Shown here: in pieces, positions 11,284-21,979 of the stretch
Numbering within the stretch: position 1 is the first letter of the stretch
How the letters are laid out: the number at the start of each line of letters is the position of its first letter
Assembly: GCA_024336345.1 (NCBI GenBank)
Contig: JANFOG010000017.1
Location: 1-64,000, forward strand
Source of the DNA: Mariannaea sp. PMI_226
Lineage: Eukaryota > Ascomycota > Sordariomycetes > Hypocreales > Nectriaceae
Direction: 5' to 3'
Length of the DNA stretch: 64,000 nt
Notes under the pieces: model-generated
Told to the model about the DNA's origin: nothing
The model's database searches: none
The model's input: only the letters and a program-made list of their open reading frames with translations
Program-made: the position numbers and the translations under genes

Positions 11284-12157
11284 TTACAGGTGATTTAATG
11301 TAAGCGGCTGATGCCCGCCGTCATCATCAATTAATCCATCCAGCCGAACGATGACATCTTCCAGGGGGTTGCAGGAGTGGTGGTGACCAGTGTTGGCCAT
11401 GCCATTATGATCTGCTTCATGTTCTTGATTTGAGCAGCTCGGATGCGTTGCCCATTCTTGCGCAAGTAACTTCTCGAGTGTAGAGGTCGAGTTTTCAGGA
11501 ATGGGTGGATTTTGTAGGGTGATGAATTCGCGATCATTATCGCATTCATAACCATCGCCGTCGTCCTCGTCCTCGTCATCATCATCATCAACATTAGCAT
11601 CAGCTATAGCTTGAAATCAGCTAAGTAGGCCATAACTGCGATTTAGGATACCACTTTAAGGGAGTCTGGATTGAGTAATCGATAGGTACCTTGAACTGGT
11701 GATATTGAGATACGAAGGCTTTTCTCAACTGGTTGCAGGAGGTCCTGTATCTCCTGGCCATGCTGACTCCGTTCTTCCTCAGCCGGGTCATATTGGAATG
11801 GCGTATCATGTAGCCGGCATCACCTACTAGTGGCGGGTTGCACGCTGCTCCGACCGAGCCCGCTTCGGCCTCATTCGGCTGTTCGTCGTCGTTGTTGCGG
11901 TTATAGGTGGGCTCGGCCGCTGGTGGGTCCTCGAGCGGCGTGGGGAGCTGGACATGAAGCTCTGAGTCGAGGGGGCCAACTGAATCTCGCTTCTTGGGAC
12001 TCGGTCAGCGCGCGATGGGGGTGACGGCTTGCTGGTGTTGTCGTTGATCGTATCATCGTCATCGTGCACGCTGCAAAGCACGTTCCCATGCCTCTCGCTC
12101 CTCTTCGGACCCTGCATTTCTGGGTCGACCACGACGTCTCGGGGCTGATGGAGACAT
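11284..12157 (-). pseudogene. Decayed AT-hook/acidic ORF, probably from a mobile element
   Basis: From an ATG at 12157 the frame reads MSPSAPRRRGRPRNAG (an AT-hook-like RGRPR) and then EEEREAWERALQRAR. It continues in the same frame through three TGA codons into a long clean run that includes GPLDSELHVQLPTPLEDPP and NNDDEQPNEAEAGS. Each TGA sits in an arginine-rich context and is one C-to-T change from CGA. After a frameshift near 11800 the frame LHDTPFQYDPAEEERSQHG appears. A GTACCT...CTATAG intron would join it to an acidic exon (D/E run near 11575, ending at 11284). Coding-like sequence with nonsense and frameshift damage indicates a dead gene. The function is not recognised; a Helitron or retroelement accessory ORF is a guess. 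Confidence 0.45.
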
Positions 12158-12361
12158 TGTCTCGCCTGATCTCCACCTATGATAGCACCAAAAAGAGGTT
12201 TATCTAATAAGAGACGCGGAACGTGTACCCCGACCAGACTTATAGATCGAGATTATATAACTGCTGAAAAAGCAAAAAAAAAAAAAAAAAGACCACGGCT
12301 TCCTGCCCGGGTGCCTACTCCAGTAGCATTCGCATTATGTTTTACCTTTGTGCATGCTCGT

Positions 12362-13249
12362 TTAAAGTCGTGCAATGAAGAGTTTGATTCCCCTTTCCTT
12401 CAGCTTTCCTGTTAAGGGGCTAGTCTTGGAAATGTATTGCTTCGCTTCTACAACTCCATTGGCTTGCTCAACCAAGCCTTGGGTTTTGGGTGACCTTGGC
12501 GCTCCGTTAATGATCTGGATCCCATACTTGCGTAACAAGATTAACAAGGCTCCTTTAAACTCTTTGCCATTAGGAAGGCGGCGATGAAACAAGTAAACGC
12601 TTCCGCAAATGGGTCTGCTTGCTTGCTTTTCAATGGATATAGCTGGGTATATTTGGAAAAGTGATCCTTAATATGTACTATCCACTTATATTGACCTGAC
12701 GGTTCATGGCGCATATCGATCAGATCAGCTTGAACACGCTCCCAAGCTCGGCTAGTAACAATGGGAACTAATGGAGCCTTCGTCGCAGCCGGTCGATTAA
12801 GTGCGCAGTTCTTGCAGCGTTGAATGACAAATTCAACATCTGATGCCATAAAACTTTTCCTGCACCGCTGCCCAGGTCTTGTTCTTCCCAGCATGAAGTA
12901 GCTGTAAATGTTGGTTGGCAATTGTATCAAATGCTTCATTTTCGGGCACCACGTATCGTGATTCTGGATGTTTAGAATCTGGCTTGCGATGTAGCCGGTT
13001 ATTGACAAGTTCAAATTCAGAGTAAGCTCGGTGCTTCAGTCGAGATTCAGCTTGATTCCGTGGTTTTCGGTCGGGATTATCAAGTAGAATATGCAACTCC
13101 CGCCATTTGGTGTATTCAATGCGCTCTCTATTAGTGTATGTTGGGCTTTCAATGTAGGATTGAAATGCACAACGCACATCATTTGGAAATGGATTATCCA
13201 GGGCAATTGATGGCTCCATTATGGCATTTGGTGGGCATTCTGGTGGCAT
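12362..13249 (-). pseudogene. Broken retroviral-type integrase (DDE) of a gypsy- or Ginger-like element
   Basis: Three overlapping reading frames on the minus strand give one integrase. An N-terminal region from about 13249 leads into the zinc-binding HHCC domain (HLQLLHAGKNKTW, then RCKNC). It is followed by the catalytic core ERVQADLIDMRHEP with the first Asp, HIKDHFSKYTQLYPL, and NGKEFKGALLILLRKYGI followed by PRSPKTQGLVEQANG. Frames change near 12850 and near 12580. At the second break the Asp expected just before NG is lost, so the DDE triad is broken. No reverse transcriptase or LTRs were recognised nearby, so the parent element is uncertain. A 17-base A-run at about 12275 lies just beyond its end. 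Confidence 0.8.
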
Positions 13250-13377
13250 AATAGGCGGGAAGTGAAGGAAGTAGAGAAGCAGAAGCTCAATCAGGGAACT
13301 CATCTCGGCACACACCGCTAGTTCGTATTCACGACTGGACCGGGCCAGTGGCGGATGTGGATATTCGTCACTGGCCC

Positions 13378-13475
13378 GGAACACATACGTACAGTATTTT
13401 ATCTGCAGTAGTTTGATCAAATTACTCAAACTAAAAAACCGAGCTAAGCCTGCACTGCTGTACTGGATGTGGTTA
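13378..13475 (+). repeat. Repeat family R2, partial copy
   Basis: Contains TAGTTTGATCAAATTACTCAAACT followed by an eroded GAGCTAAGCCTGCACTG end. This matches the 3' half of R2 (compare TTTTGATCAAATAACTCAAACT at about 27415). Confidence 0.5.
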
Positions 13476-14045
13476 TATTATAGCTATCTCCTGAGGGGGA
13501 TCACGATTTGCAGAGTAATCCTGATGTGATTGGTGAGGAATATGTGGAGGTGATTTTATACGTGATCTGCAACTAAACAGATCTTGACAGCTCGCAGAAT
13601 AATTACAGAGGCTATTTTAGCCCTATTTCCGTTTTCATTTTGTTTACATCTTCTTCTTCTGACGTTATTTGATGCAAGCAGCTTGTTGTTTGGTAGGAGC
13701 GATCAACACTGATACCTATGGTCACGGGCTGTGACAGTTGCGGTTTGTGCAGGGTTCTGGTGCACCTCGTAATTGCTACAACTGCGATTAATTCCCAAGC
13801 TTTTGCCCCGTAGTGTAGAGGTTAGAAGTGTATCGCAACACTTATAGCCCTCGATAAAACGCGGTAGACTAACAACAAACGTTACAAACTTTCTCCTCGC
13901 TAGTTGTAACAACGACTGTCGAATGGGTACTGTAACCAGAGTAACATGACGATTGGACCTAGATCATTTCAGGAACCGAACCTCGCTTTTATCCATGTCC
14001 GAGCGGGATTTGTAAAGTTCTCTTCTAAGCTATGCCGGCGATGGG
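13476..14045. other. Intergenic stretch
   Basis: No coding exon or repeat recognised. The short open frames lack coding character. Confidence 0.35.
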
Positions 14046-14462
14046 TCAGCAGTGATCTGGTTTTCCATATCTCATGAAGTAATCCGTGATCAAGTCAGCC
14101 CAATTTTCCAGGTCTTCTTCCAACTCCCATGTTGGTGATATTCTGTTTTTCCACTTCACGGCCAAATAATCGCATCCTTTACTAGATTGATAGTGACCTA
14201 TGATATTCTCGATTTCATCAACTGGATGGTGGACATCTTGCCAGAGTCGCAAACCTGTCTGGCCATCATCGAACACCCAGAGAAGGCATTCCGTGTCCAG
14301 CCAGTCCCAAGATTGTGGGTCTCGATTCTCCACAAGCACTCCGAAGAAAGTCCAACCGCCGATCTCCAGGGTAGCGAGAACCTCTTTCACTATAACTTCT
14401 GAAGCCCACGGTGTCGTCATTAAGGCTTTATTATAGATCCTATTTGGTAGAAGGCATACCAT
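14046..14462 (-). CDS. Chromodomain-like protein
   Basis: 138-aa single exon with an ATG at 14462. The C-terminal half carries a chromodomain-like segment: HPVDEIENIIGHY, then YLAVKWKNRISPTWELEEDL and an acidic/aromatic helix ending in ITDYF. These are the conserved Y-x-V-K-W strand and the W-E-x-x-x-x-L hinge used by chromodomains to bind methylated histone tails. The N-terminal half (VKEVLATLEIGGWTFFGVLV, then WDWLDTECLLWVFDDG) is not recognised but has clean coding character. Chromodomains also occur at the ends of gypsy integrases, and a broken integrase lies 0.8 kb downstream, so a transposon origin is possible. No RT or integrase sequence is fused to it. Confidence 0.65.
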   Translation of the reverse strand: MVCLLPNRIYNKALMTTPWASEVIVKEVLATLEIGGWTFFGVLVENRDPQSWDWLDTECLLWVFDDGQTGLRLWQDVHHPVDEIENIIGHYQSSKGCDYLAVKWKNRISPTWELEEDLENWADLITDYFMRYGKPDHC

Positions 14463-15066
14463 TTTTATTTTATTTTAGAATATAATGCTTTTACGTGTCG
14501 CGGCTCGTTTTGGATCGAGTATCAGCCGTCCGGGGAGCTAATCTGGCATATGAACAAGCCTAGAAGTAGCTAGTTTTGCTGTTGCTTGGTCTTTGGGAGG
14601 GGGAAATCCCTGTTTTTATTCCCGGTGGGGGACCCTTCCAGCTTTGGGAGGGCACAAATGGACCAAATCTAGTCTTGGATGGTGAGCGGGCACGGTGAGG
14701 GAACTGGGTTCAGGATACCTCGAGGATTGCCCAGAATGCTAAACTCCGCCATTTTTGATCCGCGGATCTCAATACTTACCGTCATTACTTTCTTTGTAGA
14801 CCATGCATCATAGGCAAGTACTGTACAGTACTGTGCTGTACATACACAAAGTGCTCAGTACTGTACTGTAACCCTGCCAAATAGGGTTTTAGAAATTTGG
14901 TGCGAGCCTGTTTCGCGAGGATGATACAAGGTCGATATTGACTAGCTTGCGAGAGGCATTTGGGTTTAGAAATATAAAGACATGTTTTATCAGTTTTGCC
15001 ATTTGCACACATGTCCTAATTATTTAACTAGAATACCGCCAACCCACCATACCATACATATTGAAC
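14463..15066. other. Intergenic stretch with a cluster of TACAGTACTGTA words
   Basis: Between 14815 and 14870 the sequence has repeated ACTGTACAGTACTGT units, a self-complementary motif also scattered elsewhere in the window. The rest shows no coding exon. The plus-strand Q-rich ORF starts at 15067. Confidence 0.45.
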
Positions 15067-15537
15067 ATGGCTCACTCACCGCCGTTCCATATCCAGATAC
15101 AGCAGGTGCAGCACATGCAAACTGAACATCAAAGGGTTCTCAACAGATTATGTTCAGATATGCAATGGGTACTGAAGCAGCATTTCCAGCAGCAGGCTCT
15201 TTCGCACCAGCCTCAACACCAACCTCACCGCCCACTAGGAGCCATCGAACCGCCCTTCAAGCGAGGCGCTGCTGAGAGTTCAAACTTGGAATACGAACGT
15301 TCCATGAGCCATGTGCTCCAGCAACTTATGTCGGAAGTTCTGCAATTGCAACAACAGTTCGAATGCCGCCTCCAGCAATATTTCTGTCAACAACAAGATA
15401 TGCTAAGCCATTTCATGACCAATATTCAGCAGCAGCAGCAGCAGCAGCAGCAACTTCATTTCAATCAAATACGAACGGATTTCCACAGCCTACGACCGAT
15501 ATTTTCTCCAGATACATCTCAGCCCAATGGAGTGTGA
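15067..15537 (+). CDS. Glutamine/histidine-rich hypothetical protein
   Basis: 156-aa ORF from the ATG at 15067 (MAHSPPFHIQIQQ). It is rich in Gln and His throughout, with helical spacing of Q and L (VLQQLMSEVLQLQQQF) suggesting a coiled coil around residues 75-110, and a pure Q tract encoded by a (CAG)n run at about 15427-15450. No catalytic motif and no known family were recognised. A TATA-like stretch lies upstream. Composition alone could produce a long ORF by chance, but the preserved hydrophobic spacing argues for a real gene. It could be a coactivator-like or prion-like protein; this is not established. Confidence 0.5.
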   Translation: MAHSPPFHIQIQQVQHMQTEHQRVLNRLCSDMQWVLKQHFQQQALSHQPQHQPHRPLGAIEPPFKRGAAESSNLEYERSMSHVLQQLMSEVLQLQQQFECRLQQYFCQQQDMLSHFMTNIQQQQQQQQQLHFNQIRTDFHSLRPIFSPDTSQPNGV

Positions 15538-16069
15538 GGCAGCCTCTTCGACAGTGACTTTGAGGAGGGCTCGCTTTCTCCTATGGAACATTCGGTGAAT
15601 GTATTTAGGGATGCTACTGTTTTGAATTGATGCCAGGAATAATTTATAGTACAGTACTTTTATTGGTCCGAGCTGTGAGCGTGCACTTTTAAGGACGCTT
15701 AACACGAGCAGAAAGTCAGCGCAGTGATGAAGTTGGGATAGTGAGGTTTTTAGATGTACTCTTTGAACGTCGTTTCAATTCAAGAATCTGTTACATATTG
15801 CTTGTGATAGTTTACGGGCCTTATACAAGCAGAAGTTTGCTCACGTGTGTCGCAGCGAGGAGTGCCTCGACCATGGATAGCAGCGCTGCGATATAGTGTC
15901 AACTCGCGAATGAAGGGAGTAAATCTCTCGTGTAGTATGTTAATGGTCGTATCTCATGCATCGCTCCGTATGTCTTAAGAACATGCGGGGCAATCGTCGA
16001 GATTTGCCGGGGGTCACTCCCTAATATCGTTCATAATACCCTGGTCGGCATCTTGGTAATATTTCTGGT
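15538..16069. other. Intergenic stretch
   Basis: No coding exon, RNA gene or repeat recognised before the minisatellite begins near 16070. Confidence 0.35.
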
Positions 16070-16331
16070 ATGAGAATGCTGGCACAAATAAGCTAGCACA
16101 GGAATGCTAGCACAAGAAAGTAAAATGAGTCAAATAACCTGGAAATGAGCCTGATGGGAAATAAAAACATGACGCAGTGTATCCTTGCTCCCAGTTCCGG
16201 TAAGGTGAGGGCCAGTGATATGCTAGAACTGGAGTTCTAGCACAAATAAGCCAGTATAGGAGTGCTAGCATAGTGATGATGCTAGACCAGCAGTGCTAGC
16301 TCAAATATGCCAGTACAGGAGTGCTAGCACA
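16070..16331 (+). repeat. Minisatellite lead-in: AGTGCTAGCACAAATAAGCC-type units
   Basis: Loose tandem units of roughly 25-30 bp built from GGAGTGCTAGCAC, AAATAAGCCAGTATA and GCCAGTGATGATGCTAGA. A unit of about 120 bp (near 16216-16335) is repeated directly in the following arm. Confidence 0.8.
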
Positions 16332-17128
16332 GGGCCAGTGATGAGCCAGAACAAGAGTTCTAGCACAAATAAGCCAGTATAGGAGTGCTAGCATAGTGAT
16401 GATGCTAGACCAGCAGTGCTAGCACAGGGCCAGTGATGAGCTAGAACAAGAGTGCTAGCACAAGTAAGCCAGTATAGGAGTGCTAGCACAAATAAGCCAG
16501 TATAGGAGTGCTGGCACAGGAGTGCTAGCATAGGGCCCAGTGATGATGCTAGTTCAGGAGTGCTAGCACAAATAAGCCAGTATAGGAGTGCTGGCACAGG
16601 AGTGCTAGCACAGGGCCCAGTGATGATGCTAGTTCAGGAGGGCTAGCACGATTAAGCCAGTATAGGAGTGCTAGCATAGGGAAGCGACAATGCTAGAACT
16701 CCTATACTGGCTTAGTTCTGCTAGAACTCCTGTTCTGGCTTATTTGTGCTAGAACTCTTGTTCTAGCATCATCACTGGCCTCTATTCTAGCACTCCTATA
16801 CTGGCTTACTCGTGCTAGCACTCTTGTTCTAGCATCATCACTGGGCCCTTTGCTAGCACTCCTGTGCCAGCACTCCCATACTGGCTTCTTTGTGCTAGCA
16901 CTCCTGAACTAGCATCATCACTGGGCCCTATGCTAGCACTCCTGTGCCAGCACTCCTATACTGGCTTATTTGTGCTAGCACTCCTATACTGGCTTACTTG
17001 TGCTAGCACTCTTGTTCTAGCTCATCACTGGCCCTGTGCTAGCACTACTGGTCTAGCATCATCACTATGCTAGCACTCCTATACTGGCTTATTTGTGCTA
17101 GAACTCCTGTTCTAACATCATCACTGGC
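16332..17128. repeat. Large imperfect palindrome made of minisatellite units
   Basis: Left arm about 16332-16682 and right arm about 16779-17128 are inverted copies about an axis near 16730; the loop is about 95 bp. The minus-strand frame at 16388-16597 and the plus-strand frame at 16864-17073 translate to 69-residue peptides differing at only three positions, which gives an internal measure of arm similarity. Units read GCTAGCACTCCTATACTGGC in the right arm and the reverse complement in the left arm. The frames are by-products of the repeat, not genes. Confidence 0.9.
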
Positions 17129-17666
17129 AATGAAATCGGGGGTTACGATAGGGGGCGTAGCTCTCAACTTATCTGATCGAAACAGGGTCTTTACTTGATA
17201 TCAGGCCATTACGTACATGTATTTGCCGGCATTTCACTTTGCTTCTCCAGAATCGCTCTCTTGAAGTCGTTCACTCTCCGGAATTCTTCCCCTATGAGTC
17301 TTCTCAATCATCTCACACTCTAGTCGTATTTTTGTCATGAGAACCTTTAGAAACCGTACAGGGCTCTATGGCTGCTGGTGAGGCAGTCCCATATGTGAAT
17401 CCGCGATGTGCCACCCCTTTTTGCTACGATAGTGGGAACTGGAACTCTCTTTGTGATCAGGCGTGGCCTTCTGAGCCTCCAGGAACCAAGGCATCATAAC
17501 GCAAAGCATAATGACAGGAGAATTTTAAGCTTATTGACCATTGCGAGTGCAAAAAAGCAGTCTGTGAAAATCATTACTCTCTTTTATACTCTTGCATCAT
17601 CGCAGAAGCCACTAATCCAGCCGTTCGAGCTCCGAAAGGGACGACAGCTTCAGCATCAACTTCCCT
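17129..17666. other. Intergenic stretch
   Basis: No supported gene. A plus-strand open frame at 17408-17704 has no family signature and overlaps the 3' end of the minus-strand ORF. Confidence 0.3.
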
Positions 17667-18263
17667 CTACGTTGTTCTATACAGCTCAAGCGCGCTTGTT
17701 TTAAGTCGCTCAGCTTGTGAGACGCACACCCCGAGATCTGACTGGCAATTCATCCATTTTTCCAGAGGGATTCGAACGCATACAGGATATGGTAAGCCAG
17801 AATTGAAGCAACGTCTAGCAAAGCCCAGGTAGTCGACAGCGCGGACAGGTGATAAGATTTCCCCTCCCATCCATACATTCCTGAAGGGCTCGCCGAGTTT
17901 CCGCTCCAAGGTGGCACGATAAATGCAAAGAGAGATGAAGAGACAGCCAGCCTCCAACCACTGTGGCCGCTGCTTATCGAAGACTTCCCTTTTGAAGAGG
18001 GCATCGACCACTTTCACTACCTCACTCCATTTTCCAAACCTGGAATACGCCTCGTCACTTCCAAGACCTATCTTAATATACGCGTCTTTGTCTGTAAAAT
18101 AGACAGTGTCAAGATTCTGGAACTCGCCGGCTAGGTTATCTACCAAAGCTGACGTGGTGGTAGCCTGAGAATCTATTAACAAAGTTTGAACCGGCGTACA
18201 TATAACGAAAACTTGCCATGGTTGTAGAAATACTAGCTCCAGGGTGAAACAAATTGTGTTCAT
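17667..18263 (-). CDS. Hypothetical protein
   Basis: 198 aa from the ATG at 18263 (MNTICFTLE). The frame is open further upstream to about 18359 without another ATG, so an upstream exon is possible. The body has good coding character: AYIKIGLGSDEAYSRFGKW, VVKVVDALFKREVFD, WLEAGCLFISLCIYRATL and ARRCFNSGLPYP. It has mixed alpha-helical character, no signal peptide and no known motif. It sits between the minisatellite palindrome and a LINE remnant, which points to an accessory gene. Family not recognised. Confidence 0.5.
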   Translation of the reverse strand: MNTICFTLELVFLQPWQVFVICTPVQTLLIDSQATTTSALVDNLAGEFQNLDTVYFTDKDAYIKIGLGSDEAYSRFGKWSEVVKVVDALFKREVFDKQRPQWLEAGCLFISLCIYRATLERKLGEPFRNVWMGGEILSPVRAVDYLGFARRCFNSGLPYPVCVRIPLEKWMNCQSDLGVCVSQAERLKTSALELYRTT

Positions 18264-18423
18264 CGAATCGCATGATGCGGAATATGCACGGAGTATAGGG
18301 AAGGAAACTTTGACTAGCCGGGAAACCGTTGTGGGAGAGGTGTTGCTCTTATGTATCAAGACAGGAGTAATAGTCTAGGACTTTTAGCGCAGGTTATCAA
18401 TGTGGCCATGAATAGGGGCGGCG

Positions 18424-19170
18424 GTGCAGATTGGGACGGTGAGGCTGAGGAAGAAATGCAGGGGGGTTAAGTACGGAGGTTTTGGCTATAATCGTATGCC
18501 AAATAGGTATTCAGATGGCGAAGTTAAGGGGCGCTTCAAGCACTACGACAAGCTTTACGCATCTGCTCCAGCCAGCCCATACACGTCTGCCTGGACAACA
18601 CCGCAGTTATTCAAGGACTGCAGGGAGAGGCTTCTGAGAGCTCACAGGCTGGCTTCCTCGAGTCTCAAGACTATGCAGCAATACGCCAACGTCGAGGTAC
18701 ACTGGGTACCCGGCCACCAAGGCATCGAGGGGAACGAAGAAGCGGACCCCCTTGCAAAGGATGGAGCCTCGCTGCCATTGGGCCCAAGTAGACCACCTAC
18801 GCTAGCTAGGGTACGGCACCTTGCGCGTGCCAGAGTGGTTTTCCTTTGTTAGTGACTATAGATGGACTCTTGATAACTCTAAATTTAATTTGGGATAGTA
18901 TTGTAAGAGACCAATCCTTATTCTGGTGGGATTCATATCTACCTAAAATAAAGAGATACCGAAGATTCTGGAATCACAACGGCAAACCTCACATGCCCTT
19001 AGAACTAACCCTGCCCAGACGAATTCTACACTACTCCTCACAGCAAGGTCCGCCCACGGTGATTTTGAATAGTATTACCGCTGGCTAGGGCATACCGATG
19101 ACTGGAAATGCACATGTGGCAACATGAATACCCCAGACCATCCCCTCCATTGCAAGAAGACCCAGGAACT
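18424..19170 (+). pseudogene. 3' remnant of a Tad1-like LINE (RNase H and C-terminal CCHC)
   Basis: An RNase H-like segment carries VEVHWVPGHQGIEGNEEAD, the hallmark of the RNase H tail of fungal non-LTR elements. It is followed after a frame change by WWDSYLPKIKRYRRFW, then LPRRILHYSS. A further frame, starting near 19075, reads RWLGHTDDWKCTCGNMNT and then PDHPLHCKK, matching the C-terminal cysteine/histidine cluster (C-x-C ... H-x3-H-C) of such ORF2 proteins. Multiple frame breaks and absence of the reverse transcriptase show it is dead and 5' truncated, as is typical for LINEs. Confidence 0.8.
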
Positions 19171-19189
19171 AGGCTCGCAATGGCCGGTC

Positions 19190-19320
19190 TCCCTCAAGCC
19201 CATATTATGTCACTCACTACCCAAATTGTGCCCGCGTTTCCTTAAGCCCATATTATACCTTGCCCTGCAATGTCCCAAGTTTTATCCTCTTCTCTTTAAG
19301 CCCATACTATGTATATAGGG
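19190..19320 (+). repeat. Repeat family R7 (copy 1), internally tandem
   Basis: Three imperfect units containing AAGCCCATATTAT and CCCAAATTGTGCCCGC. A second copy with CCAAATTGTGTCTGC and TCAAGCCCAGACTGTG is at 29860-29975. It directly follows the LINE remnant, so it may be LINE 3' UTR. Confidence 0.6.
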
Positions 19321-19455
19321 TTTAAGGATTTTATTTTGAGCACAGACTACGTATAGCTCAGTGCCGTGAATAAGGAAACTCTGGTCAAGGATAAGCAATT
19401 CAACACAAAGAAGATATGAGCCCTTTGGGCGTTGGCCTACCGGGAGTACAGACTT

Positions 19456-19478
19456 TGTGTGTGTGTGTGTGTGTGTGT
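19456..19478 (+). repeat. (TG)n microsatellite
   Basis: Uninterrupted alternation of TG over about 23 bases. Confidence 0.95.
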
Positions 19479-19912
19479 ACAGTATAAGGCCCACACGAAG
19501 TGTACTGAGCATCATGCCATTACCAAATGAGGAATTGAGATTGCTCGATTCCACCATGTAAACCACGGTCATCACCTTAGATAGCCCGCCAAGCTACTCG
19601 ACTTTCAACCCATGTAGTCACACTTATTCAACATGTACGACTTGGTTACCTCAATGTACTTGTAATACCTCGCACTCCTCCGAACCGCTGAGTGTAATCG
19701 CATGCTAACATAAACCTATTGCGACCTGGTTTATCCCTTGGGAATCAATCAGGCCGTTACATGAGTCGCTACTTAGGGTTGATAATCTGTGTACATTAAG
19801 GAGATGCTATCCGCATATTCGTATGCCGCATCCATTAGGGAGTCCTTTGCCACTCCAGAAACAGACGCTTTATAAATCGTTAGCATATTCCATAGTTTGT
19901 CCAGATGGCTGA

Positions 19913-21778
19913 TCAGAACCAACCTATCACCTGAAGCGGCTTCCCTTCTAGTTTGTGCTTTATATCGCTTTCTAAGATCTCACGCCACGGGATTGGAGGT
20001 GTCCGTGTTACGACCCCGTCCAATATAACTGACGGTTCGCTTTTAACTTTAATCAAGCCGGGCGTTTTGCTATTCTGAGTTTGCGCTATATTTGAAGAGT
20101 TTTTAACGGTCGAGTGTATTTGTTTGTGCTGGTCCCCCTTGTCCTCTAAAGAAAGCCCGGATGGACCGTACTCTATATGATCATGACTAGACTTCACGGT
20201 CTTGATCATTTTCAGAAGGCCCTCATAGTTTTCGACTTTCATTGTCATATCAATACACAATGTTAAGCGTAGTGCCTGGCAGGCTTCCCCGTGGCGACTG
20301 CACACCCCTGCCAAACTCTGGTTAAGCGCGGAGTTAATGGATTCTAGGGCAATTTCTGCCACATCTGGCTTTTGTCAACTACTTTCTTAAGTCAGTGTAT
20401 GTAGTCATGTCTTACCTAGATCATCAATTTGCCAAACAAGATGCCATCGCCTGCAGGGGCCATACCCATGCTCTTTTTGACCCAGGCCAGCAAAAAAAGG
20501 TATTAGGGCAATAATCCCATTACCAGTCGCGGCTAAAAGCACATTGACTAGTTGGTCTTGGGGCACACTCTGACCGTAAGGCCCAGAAATTGACGCAATG
20601 CTGGTGGTGTCCCCATATTTTATTAATTCCTTGAAGCTTTTTGTCAAGCCCTGGCGCGGCTTAACTATTAATTCCAGTTCTGGCTGGGGTGAGTTTGACC
20701 AAGACGTGATTGCGAAGGGGTGTCTCTGAAACAGCGAAAGTGGACTGGATAGCGTCCGCAGGTTCAGATACTGTCCAGGTTTTACCTTCATCGGTTTACG
20801 GAGATAGAGAGTTATTCTTATTATATCTGAATTCTTCATTGTGCCAGAGGATCCGGAAAAACGCGCTTTCAGGTATAGCATGCCGTTTTTGAGAATATTG
20901 ATGATTGACTGTAGAATGAAACTTGTAAGGAAAATACCGAGGATAATATACAAATATAGTCGGGGAAAAATCGTGATCGAAGGCAAGTGTCTCCATGTAA
21001 AAAAAATGACAACCAGCGAAATGGCTTGGTGACTGAAAAGTACTACTTCGTACAGGGCCTGTGAAAATAGACAGAGAGGCAACACTAGTAGCAAGAGACC
21101 GATAATTGCCTATTAAACACTTAGCACTAGAGGCGAACTGCAGCCAAAATATCTTACGATAAAAGCCCATATATACTTTGGCTCATTCAACCAGAATGCT
21201 TTTCTACTGGTAACAGCTACAATAGCATGGAATGCGCCCAAAATAAATACGGTGACGCCGACGCAAGCATGAACGCGGCGATACATACGAAGCGACATCC
21301 TGAGCGTGTCCGCAGCAAAGCTAAAGCATGGTCCCAAATAGAGCACAATCATGTTGATCAAAGATAGCGTTCCTGCTCGTAAGCCTGCTCCTTTCACATC
21401 TGGAAGAGGAACGAGGATACAAGCGAGGTTTGCGACAATATATACAGTTAAAAAAAGAACATGGAGTCGGCTCCACGAGTCGACGTAGCGATGCTGTCGC
21501 AGAAAATGACGATAAGCGAGGTGTTTCCGGCCCCAGGTGGAGATCCGAGTAAATAACCTTGAATTATATTTGTTTCTGACGAATTTTAGAATCAATGGAC
21601 AATAGTTTTCCAATGCAATACGTATAGAAGGTAAGACAATCATGGACAGGATCAAGCTACACAAGGCGACGCTGTACGCCTGTGTGGCATCCAACATAGC
21701 TGCCATTGTTACCAACTTGCCAGAAGCTAAAGGAAAAGAAGGAACCAAGCAGTAAAATACTTTCGACCAAACGATCAT
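19913..21778 (-). CDS. Ferric reductase/NADPH oxidase-like transmembrane protein (FRE family)
   Basis: Model complement(join(19913..20364,20416..21109,21158..21778)), 588 aa, with introns of 51 and 48 bp and canonical GTAAGA donors. The family moves electrons from NADPH through FAD and two haems across a membrane to reduce iron or copper. Seen: several N-terminal membrane helices, a paired-histidine helix (RRVHACVGVTVFILGAFHA), a second helix group after intron 1, the FAD motif HPFAITSW near residue 330 and the nucleotide-binding loop AATGNGIIALIPFFAGL. The third exon is odd: it lacks the usual C-terminal CGP-type NADPH-site motif and ends GKPLQVIGWF, with a hydrophilic S/K-rich insert. It may be a divergent paralogue. 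No iron transport gene is adjacent. Confidence 0.85.
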
Positions 21779-21958
21779 TATTACTTACGGATATTTATAC
21801 ATGGAAATACCGTACAGTATACGCCGCTCATATTCATCGCGGAAACTACTGTACAGAGAGACATTGAATGACTCACTCTGTCCTGCGCAGTTTCCGGACG
21901 TGCATTGAGCTTGACACCATTTCAGGATCCGTGGTAGGCAAACGACTGATCTATTTCA

Positions 21959-21979
21959 TATATATATATATATATATAT
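21959..21979 (+). repeat. (TA)n microsatellite
   Basis: Uninterrupted TA alternation of about 21 bases, upstream of the ferric reductase-like gene. Confidence 0.95.

Noticed and set aside
11331..11600. Met/Thr-rich ORF on the minus strand
   Set aside because: It is an out-of-frame reading of the acidic D/E-rich exon of the decayed gene at 11284-12157.
16388..17073. Two nearly identical 69-aa leucine/alanine-rich ORFs on opposite strands
   Set aside because: They are translations of the inverted minisatellite arms; the frame is a by-product of the repeat.
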